Source of the DNA: Phenylobacterium sp.
GTDB lineage: Bacteria; Pseudomonadota; Alphaproteobacteria; Caulobacterales; Caulobacteraceae
Assembly: GCF_004297125.1 (NCBI RefSeq)
Contig: NZ_SCVD01000026.1
Span: 124,001-188,000 of the forward strand
Direction of reading: 5' to 3'
DNA length: 64,000 nt
The position numbers and the translations under genes are program-made. Below the pieces are notes generated by a model that was given only the letters and a program-made list of their open reading frames with translations, was not told the DNA's origin and did not search any database. Of the stretch, positions 58,906-64,000 are shown one piece after another (within the stretch, counting starts at the first letter, position 1; each line of letters opens with the position of its first letter).

Positions 58906-60186
58906 TCAGGCGAGCGGCGCGGCTGCAGCACCCTCGCGCCAGGCGCGGACCCGCGCGCCGTGGCGCCCGATTTCGAGCCTTGAGATCGCGCGAAGATGCA
59001 CCTCGTCGGGCCCGTCGGCGATGCGCAAGGATCGCATGCCGGCGTAGGCGCGGGCGAGCCCGAAGTCTTCCGACATCCCGCCGCCGCCGTGGGCCTGCAT
59101 CGCGTCGTCCAGGACACGCAGGGCGGTGCGCGGCGCGGCGACCTTGATCATCGCGATCTCCAGCTGGGCGGCCTTGTTTCCGACCTTGTCCATCATGTCG
59201 GCGGCCTTCAGGCACAGGAGACGGGTCATCTCGATGTCGAGGCGGGCCTCGCCGATCCGCTGTTCCCAGACCGACTGGTCGGCCAGGCGCTTGCCGAAGG
59301 CGACGCGCGACAGCAGCCGGTCGACCATCTTCTCCAGCGCGACTTCGGTGGCGCCCAGCGCGCGCATGCAGTGATGGATGCGGCCGGGGCCCAGACGGCC
59401 CTGGGCGATCTCGAAGCCACGCCCTTCGCCGAGGATCAGGTTCTCCACCGGGACGCGCACGTCGCGAAGCACCACCTCGGCATGGCCATGGGGCGCGTCG
59501 TCGTAGCCGAACACCGGCAGCATCCGCACCACCTCGAATCCCGGCGCGTCGGTCGGAACCAGGATCTGCGACTGCTGCGCGTGCCTGGCGCCCTCTGGAT
59601 CGGTCTTGCCCATCAGGATCGCGATCTTGCAGCGCGGATCGCCGACGCCGGACGACCACCACTTGCGGCCGTTGATGACGTAGTGGTCGCCGTCCCGGCG
59701 GATCGAGGTCTGGATATTGGTGGCGTCGGACGAGGCGACATCCGGCTCGGTCATCAGGAAGGCGGAGCGGATCTCGCCGGCCATCAGCGGCCGCAGCCAC
59801 CGCGCCTTTTGGGCGGGCGACCCGTAGTTGCGCAGAACCTCCATGTTGCCGGTGTCGGGCGCCGAGCAATTGAACACTTCCGAGGCGAAGCCGACACGGC
59901 CCATCTCTTCGGCGCAGAGTGCGTACTCGAGATTGCTGAGGCCTGGCCCCCGGTCCTCGGTCTCGCCTTCGTCATGCTCCGACGGCGCGAGGAACAGGTT
60001 CCAGAGCCCTTCCGAATAGGCGCGCGCCTTCAACTCCTCGACGATCGGTATCACCTTCCAGCGCGCAGCGCCGATGACATCCATCTGCTGCTGGTAGATG
60101 GGCATCGCGGGGTAGACGTGCGCGGCCATGAAGGCGCGTACGCGGTCGCGCCACTGGGTCTCGCGGTCCGACAGGCTGAAATCCAT
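58906..60186 (-). CDS. Acyl-CoA dehydrogenase family protein (ACAD10/11-like)
   Basis: 426 aa. N-terminal domain MDFSLSDRETQWRDRVRAFM; middle barrel SAFLMTEPDVASSDATNIQT and INGRKWWSSGVGDPRCKIAI; GFEIAQGRLGPGRIHHCMRA; C-terminal MQAHGGGGMSEDFGLARAYA and RIADGPDEVHLRAISRLEIG. The DGPDEVH ending and GRIHHCMR are those of ACAD10/11-like enzymes, which in bacteria act on various acyl-CoAs. FAD-dependent, cytoplasmic. Ten bp separate it from the mobA stop upstream, so it may be read through from the nar operon, though a functional link is unlikely. Confidence 0.9.
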   Translation of the reverse strand: MDFSLSDRETQWRDRVRAFMAAHVYPAMPIYQQQMDVIGAARWKVIPIVEELKARAYSEGLWNLFLAPSEHDEGETEDRGPGLSNLEYALCAEEMGRVGFASEVFNCSAPDTGNMEVLRNYGSPAQKARWLRPLMAGEIRSAFLMTEPDVASSDATNIQTSIRRDGDHYVINGRKWWSSGVGDPRCKIAILMGKTDPEGARHAQQSQILVPTDAPGFEVVRMLPVFGYDDAPHGHAEVVLRDVRVPVENLILGEGRGFEIAQGRLGPGRIHHCMRALGATEVALEKMVDRLLSRVAFGKRLADQSVWEQRIGEARLDIEMTRLLCLKAADMMDKVGNKAAQLEIAMIKVAAPRTALRVLDDAMQAHGGGGMSEDFGLARAYAGMRSLRIADGPDEVHLRAISRLEIGRHGARVRAWREGAAAAPLA

Positions 60187-60196
60187 GGCAGGCTCC

Positions 60197-60808
60197 TTAG
60201 GGATTGCGGGCGACGAGCGCGCTTGGCGGAGGCTGCAGCGCTGCCAGCTCTTCGGGGGTATTGGCGTTGGCGAAGGGATCCGTTTCGGCGAGTGGCCAGT
60301 CGACGACCCTCATGCCCACCGTGGCGGCGAAGCCCTTCAGCGACCGCCGCCCAGTCGCCAGGTAGGCCGTCAGGGCTTCGAGGCAGCCTACGCGCCAGAG
60401 CGCACAGGTGGGATGCAGCCGCCCGCCGCTCCGGGCGAGCGCCGCCGCTTCCCCCAGCCGCAGGGCCTGTTGCAGGCGCAGGGCGAGGTCGGGCGGCAGG
60501 CGGGGGGAGTCGCAAGGCAGGGTCAGCACCCAGTCCGCGCCCAGGCCGCGCGCAAAGCCCAGCGCCGAGGCCAGGCCCGCCAGCGGCCCTTCGATGTCCG
60601 GATCGTCCAGCAGCAGGCGCGCCTCGACGGCGCCGGAGACCTGAGACTCGTCTCGCACCGCCACGGCGACCTGGCGGCCGTAGGCCTGGGCCAGATCCAG
60701 GGCATGGCCGATCAGGGTCGTGCGGCCGAGCCGCCGCCTGGGCTTGGCGCCGCCAATTCGCGAGCCTGCGCCGCCCGCCAGCACCACCACGGCCAGGCGC
60801 TCCGTCAT
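60197..60808 (-). CDS. mobA: Molybdenum cofactor guanylyltransferase-like protein
   Basis: 203 aa. LAVVVLAGGAGSRIGGAKPR is the nucleotidyltransferase GGxxSRxG motif, with Lys; GADWVLTLPCDSPRLPPDLA has the metal Asp. LHPTCALWRVGC and DPFANANTPEEL are typical of MobA, which attaches GMP to molybdopterin to make the MGD cofactor for nitrate reductase. Its ATG overlaps the hemerythrin stop (ATGA). The position at the end of the nar operon supports the MobA role. Confidence 0.8.
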   Translation of the reverse strand: MTERLAVVVLAGGAGSRIGGAKPRRRLGRTTLIGHALDLAQAYGRQVAVAVRDESQVSGAVEARLLLDDPDIEGPLAGLASALGFARGLGADWVLTLPCDSPRLPPDLALRLQQALRLGEAAALARSGGRLHPTCALWRVGCLEALTAYLATGRRSLKGFAATVGMRVVDWPLAETDPFANANTPEELAALQPPPSALVARNP

Positions 60809-61380
60809 CCTGCGCCGATCTTCGGGTCGGCGCGCCGGGCCGGACGGCGCGCGATGCCGCGACGGGTGGCCAGCCTGTTGGAAAGCTCGACCAGGTCCCG
60901 CTCGGTGAGGCGCAGGCGGGCGATGGGCAGGACGACCGCGTTCTCGAGCGCCAGATGGCTGCGCTCCTGGACGGCGAAGCTCTCCAGCGCACGACGGCGC
61001 ACATTGCTGCGGCTGATCGGGGCCTGCTGGCGCAGGCAGGTCTCCAGGTGGCGGCGGACCGCGGCGGCGCGGGTGAGGTCCTTGGCGTGCTCTCCGGACA
61101 GGCGGGTCAGCACCTTGTCGAGATCATCCTCCGGCTGGGCGCGGGCCCGCATCAGGGGAAAGAGGTCTTCCTCCTCGTCCAGCACATGCAGGGCCAGCTC
61201 GTGGACCACGAAGTCCAGGAGCCAGCTCAGCAGCGCCTCGTCATAGTTGGTCGCCATCGAGGTGCGCTGCATGAGATCGCAGAACTGGCGGTGGCGGTGA
61301 TGCTCGGCGAAAAGCCAGGCGATCGGATCGGACAACAGGTCGTCCGGCGTCTCCGCGACCTGGGCTCGGCTCGGCGCCAT
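60805..61380 (-). CDS. Hemerythrin-domain protein of the nar operon
   Basis: 191 aa from an ATG at 61380, with GGAGGGGACGTG upstream. Hemerythrin core: DPIAWLFAEHHRHRQFCDLM (His pair), VVHELALHVLDEEEDLFPLM (H-x-x-x-E), LTRLSGEHAKDLTRAAAVRR, QERSHLALENAVVLPIARLR (His, Glu). It is placed between the parvulin and mobA genes. Hemerythrins in nitrate-reductase operons probably bind NO or O2 and protect the metal centres. Confidence 0.85.
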   Translation of the reverse strand: MAPSRAQVAETPDDLLSDPIAWLFAEHHRHRQFCDLMQRTSMATNYDEALLSWLLDFVVHELALHVLDEEEDLFPLMRARAQPEDDLDKVLTRLSGEHAKDLTRAAAVRRHLETCLRQQAPISRSNVRRRALESFAVQERSHLALENAVVLPIARLRLTERDLVELSNRLATRRGIARRPARRADPKIGAG

Positions 61381-61404
61381 CACGTCCCCTCCCCGGCGCA
61401 CCGC

Positions 61405-62523
61405 CTACCTCCGCTTGATGACGGTGTAGGTGTGAACCTGGGCGGGCTTGGGCGCCAGCCGGGCCCTAAGCAGCGACGCCATGGCCGCGACGGCGGGATC
61501 GGCGGCCCCCTGGGTGGCGGAGATCAGCTGAGTCCACTTCTCGTCATCGGCGTGATCGACGAAATGGCGCACGGCGCGGCGCACGAAGGTGGCGACCTGG
61601 AGGTCCTCGGCCGCCGCCGCCGCCCGAACGCGTTCGGCCAGCCCGGGGTCGGTCGCGTCGATCCAGCCCTCGAGCCGGTCGGCCGAGGCGCCGTCCGACA
61701 GCATCTCGCCCAGCGACGGGGCGCCCTCCGCGAAGCGGCCGTCCCACGAGAGGCTGAAGGCGACGCCCTGGGCCCGGGCGCGCTCGGCCAGCTCGGAGAC
61801 GTAGCGGGTCGCCGCCGCGGTCCACGCCCGGCTTTCCAGGTGCAGCCGGATCTTGTCCTCGACGTAGTCGAACGGGAGCACCCGGCCCTCGATCCGCCGC
61901 TCGAGCTTCAGCAAATGCCAGCCGAAGCGCGAGCGCACCGGCGTGGCCAGGATCTCGCCAGGCTCCAGGCCGGCGAGCGCCTGTTCGACCTCGCCCACGA
62001 CGTCGCCCGGACCGAGCTGTCCCAGCGAACCGCCGACGGCGCCGGACGGACAATCGGACAGCGTCTTCGCCAATTGGCCGAACAGGGCCGGCTTGCGCAG
62101 GAGTTGGTCGAGCGCGGCCTGCGTGGTCTGGCGCGCGACCTCCCAGCCCTCGGCGTCGTCCGTCTTGGGCTCGACCAGGATGTGCGCCGCTTCCGTCAGG
62201 ACCGGGGTCGAGAACTTGCCGCGCTGCGCCTCATAGACCCGCCGGCATTCGGCCTCTCCGGGCGGATCGATCTCCACCTCGGCGTCGAGCGTGGCGCGGA
62301 TCAGCGCCTCCTCGGGCGTTTCCTCGCGGCCGTCCTCGTCGACCATGGGCTGGGCGACGAGTCCCAGTTCGTCGGCCCGGTGGAGCAGCAGGGCCCGGAC
62401 GGCGAGCGCCTTGCCGGCGGCCGTCCGGGCCGCCATCGGGTTCGCGCTGGGATGATGCTGGACCTCCTCGGCGATGAGGAACTCCGGGATCTCGACGCCT
62501 TCGACAACGATGGTGGCGGTCAT
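61405..62523 (-). CDS. Parvulin-type peptidylprolyl isomerase of the nar operon
   Basis: 372 aa without signal peptide. The parvulin domain is at about residues 105-205: LTEAAHILVEPKTDDAEGWE, FGQLAKTLSDCPSGAVGGSL, GQLGPGDVVGEVEQALAGLE, TPVRSRFGWHLLKLERRIEG. A C-terminal about 120-residue helical domain follows. NifM-like parvulins are regular companions of narGHJI in alphaproteobacteria and presumably assist folding of the reductase. It begins 4 bp after the narI stop. Confidence 0.85.
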   Translation of the reverse strand: MTATIVVEGVEIPEFLIAEEVQHHPSANPMAARTAAGKALAVRALLLHRADELGLVAQPMVDEDGREETPEEALIRATLDAEVEIDPPGEAECRRVYEAQRGKFSTPVLTEAAHILVEPKTDDAEGWEVARQTTQAALDQLLRKPALFGQLAKTLSDCPSGAVGGSLGQLGPGDVVGEVEQALAGLEPGEILATPVRSRFGWHLLKLERRIEGRVLPFDYVEDKIRLHLESRAWTAAATRYVSELAERARAQGVAFSLSWDGRFAEGAPSLGEMLSDGASADRLEGWIDATDPGLAERVRAAAAAEDLQVATFVRRAVRHFVDHADDEKWTQLISATQGAADPAVAAMASLLRARLAPKPAQVHTYTVIKRR

Positions 62524-62527
62524 GCGA

Positions 62528-63325
62528 CTACTCCGCGGCCTTGAGGGTGTCGGGCCGGACGGCCTGGATGCTTGTGTGCGGAAGGGGCGCGGCGGCGGTG
62601 GCCGGGTAGGTCGGCGGGGCCGCCTCGCGCCGTAGCGGCATGGTCCGCCGCGTGCGCACCAGCTGCCATCCCCGCCGGTTCAGGTACCAGACCGGGGCGG
62701 ACAGCATGTGGACGAGCCGGGTGAACGGGAAGACCAGCAGGATGGTCATGCCCAGCGCCAGGTGCGCCTTGAAGATCGGGTGCACGTCGGCGACGAGGTC
62801 GGCGACGCCGGGCCGGAAGGTGAAGACCCCCTGCGCCCAGTTCATGAACTTGAGCATCTCGTGGCCGTCGAGGTGGCCGGCCGACACCGGGATGGTCGCC
62901 AGGCCCAGGATCAGCTGGAGCATCAGCAGGACCAGGATGGCGGTGTCGCCGAAGCTGGAGGTTGCGCGAATCCGCGGGTCGAACAGCCGCCGGTGAAGCA
63001 GCATCAGGCCGCCGACGAGGCACAGGGCCCCCGCGACGCCGCCGGCGGCCATGGCCAGGATCTGCTTGGCCCCGTGCGGGACGCCCAGGGCGTCGAACAC
63101 CCAGATCGGCGTCAGCAGGCCGACGAAATGGCCGGCGAAGATGGTCAGCACGCCCACGTGGAACAGCACCGAGCCCATCACCAGCTGCTTGCGGCGGAGC
63201 AGCTGCGAGGAGCCCGAGCGCCAGGTGTACTGCTCGCGGTCGAACCGGATGACCGAGCCCAGGGCGAGCACGGACAGGGCGATGTAGGGATAGATGCCGA
63301 ACAGGATCTGGTTGAGGAGTTGCAT
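62528..63325 (-). CDS. narI: Respiratory nitrate reductase gamma subunit (cytochrome b)
   Basis: 265 aa with five transmembrane helices. Heme-ligand candidates H56 and H66 (GSVLFHVGVLTIFAGHFVGL) fall at the same positions as in E. coli NarI. Later His are in AGHLDGHEMLKFMNWAQGVF and HPIFKAHLALGMTILLVFPF TRLVHML, which supply the other axial ligands. It passes electrons from quinol through two b hemes to NarH. The C-terminal about 40 residues are soluble. narJ ends 8 bp upstream. Confidence 0.95.
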   Translation of the reverse strand: MQLLNQILFGIYPYIALSVLALGSVIRFDREQYTWRSGSSQLLRRKQLVMGSVLFHVGVLTIFAGHFVGLLTPIWVFDALGVPHGAKQILAMAAGGVAGALCLVGGLMLLHRRLFDPRIRATSSFGDTAILVLLMLQLILGLATIPVSAGHLDGHEMLKFMNWAQGVFTFRPGVADLVADVHPIFKAHLALGMTILLVFPFTRLVHMLSAPVWYLNRRGWQLVRTRRTMPLRREAAPPTYPATAAAPLPHTSIQAVRPDTLKAAE

Positions 63326-63333
63326 GGCGGGCC

Positions 63334-64000
63334 TCAGGCTCTGGCGGCGGCGCGGCGCGGCTGGCGGCCGGGCTCGGCCATCATGGCGTCGACCAGGGCG
63401 CTGGCCTTGGGGCAGCCCACGTCGGAGGGACCGAAGGTGACCGCGGTCTCGGCCCAGGCCTTGTCGATGGCCTCCAGGTCGTTGGGATCCTCGTCGGGCT
63501 CGCTCAAGAGCGCGGCCAGGGCGCCCGGATCGGCGGCCTGCGAGGCCAGTTTCCCAAGCGCCCCGAAGATCGCGCGATAGGCGCTGCCCCGGGACTTCAG
63601 GCGTTCGCCCATGGCGTCCAGGACGTGGGTCGCCTCCCCCAGCAGCGAGGCGGCCTGGGTCTCGGGCAGGGTCGAGAGGAACTCCAGGAACACCGGCAGG
63701 AAGTCGGGCAGTTCGTTGGCCGACAGGTGCAGGTCGTGGGCGCGGTACAGCTCCGCCAGGGCGACCATGGCCTCGCCGCGGTCGCGGCTCTCGCCATGCA
63801 CGTGCTCATAGAGGTTGAGCGACAGGGACCGAGTGCGGTCGAAGAGCTCGGTGTAGGCCTCCTGCAGGTCGTAGATGTCGCCGCCCGCGATCTCGGCGAC
63901 GAGGCGTCCCAGGGCCTTGCGGAGGGTCTTCGGCACGAGCGCCTCGGCCTCGATCAGCGCCAGGGCTTCGGGGGCACGCCGCTGCAGATCGTTGGTCGGA
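63334..64000 (-). CDS. narJ: Nitrate reductase molybdenum cofactor assembly chaperone (5' end outside window)
   Basis: The frame is open to the window edge and continues through PTNDLQRRAPEALALIEAEA, so the gene starts beyond 64000; an internal GTG at 63936 is not the true start. NarJ marks: DIYDLQEAYTELFDRTRSLS, LNLYEHVHGESRDRGEAMVA, LADFLPVFLEFLSTLP-like helix (63660-63720) and a C-terminal DVGCPKASALVDAMM. NarJ inserts the Mo cofactor into NarG before membrane docking. It confirms that narG and narH lie just outside to the right. Confidence 0.93.
   Translation of the reverse strand, partial: PTNDLQRRAPEALALIEAEALVPKTLRKALGRLVAEIAGGDIYDLQEAYTELFDRTRSLSLNLYEHVHGESRDRGEAMVALAELYRAHDLHLSANELPDFLPVFLEFLSTLPETQAASLLGEATHVLDAMGERLKSRGSAYRAIFGALGKLASQAADPGALAALLSEPDEDPNDLEAIDKAWAETAVTFGPSDVGCPKASALVDAMMAEPGRQPRRAAARA

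Noticed and set aside
1..64000. CRISPR arrays, tRNA or rRNA genes, insertion sequences, defence islands
   Set aside because: None seen. The only mobile traces are the integrase relic, the two palindromic elements and the GIY-YIG tail.

Overview
The window looks like chromosome from a free-living, high-GC alphaproteobacterium, most likely Caulobacterales and perhaps Phenylobacterium-like. Supporting features are three large TonB-dependent receptors with the VVVTGS-type TonB box, an UrcA-family protein, a PEP-CTERM protein with the W-A type anchor, a globin-coupled chemoreceptor, and GGAAC-N17-CGTT (EcfG-type) promoters. The genus is an inference; no rRNA or tRNA gene is present to test it.

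Layout. 1-4.8 kb: a partial Rrf2 regulator divergent from a methyltransferase, a phage-integrase relic, an acyl-CoA dehydrogenase with an ABM monooxygenase, and a TerB/J-domain gene frameshifted at a GC repeat. 4.9-17.3 kb: two uptake islands. One is a coupled TonB receptor, MHS transporter and M28-like exported hydrolase under a divergent TetR. The other has a TetR, an SDR, a TonB receptor, an acyl-CoA ligase remnant and a shared 21-bp operator-like motif. 17.3-34.6 kb: a TonB receptor with an orphan binding protein, then a catabolic island (hydrolase, HpcH/HpaI aldolase, DUF6282, aldehyde dehydrogenase, quinone oxidoreductase, IclR, SDR, MFS, enoate hydratase, BKACE, cupin). It ends in a graveyard of truncated genes (CoA-transferase alpha subunit, GIY-YIG). 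Seven copies of one palindromic motif lie in five of its intergenic regions, which suggests one IclR regulon.

34.7-46.8 kb is mostly housekeeping or accessory: a fused hydantoinase/oxoprolinase carrying an in-frame palindromic repeat, an aminotransferase, thioesterase, DAACS symporter, cyclophilin, crystallin-like protein, pirin, UrcA with a structured leader that hides its ribosome binding site, and a response regulator behind an EcfG-type promoter. 46.9-51.1 kb: a PaoABC-type molybdenum aldehyde dehydrogenase, a second copy of the palindromic repeat, and BolA. 51.1-56.9 kb: a J-domain protein, a globin-coupled chemoreceptor with an FNR/NNR-like box, purC, a retropepsin-like protease, a PEP-CTERM protein and a hemerythrin.

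57.0-64.0 kb: a flavin split-barrel/GAF regulator pair, an acyl-CoA dehydrogenase, and the 3' end of a respiratory nitrate reductase operon (narJ, narI, parvulin, hemerythrin, mobA). The right end therefore points to anaerobic or nitrogen-oxide respiration and its sensing. The left and centre point to import and oxidation of organic acids or aromatic-type compounds whose identity the sequence does not reveal.
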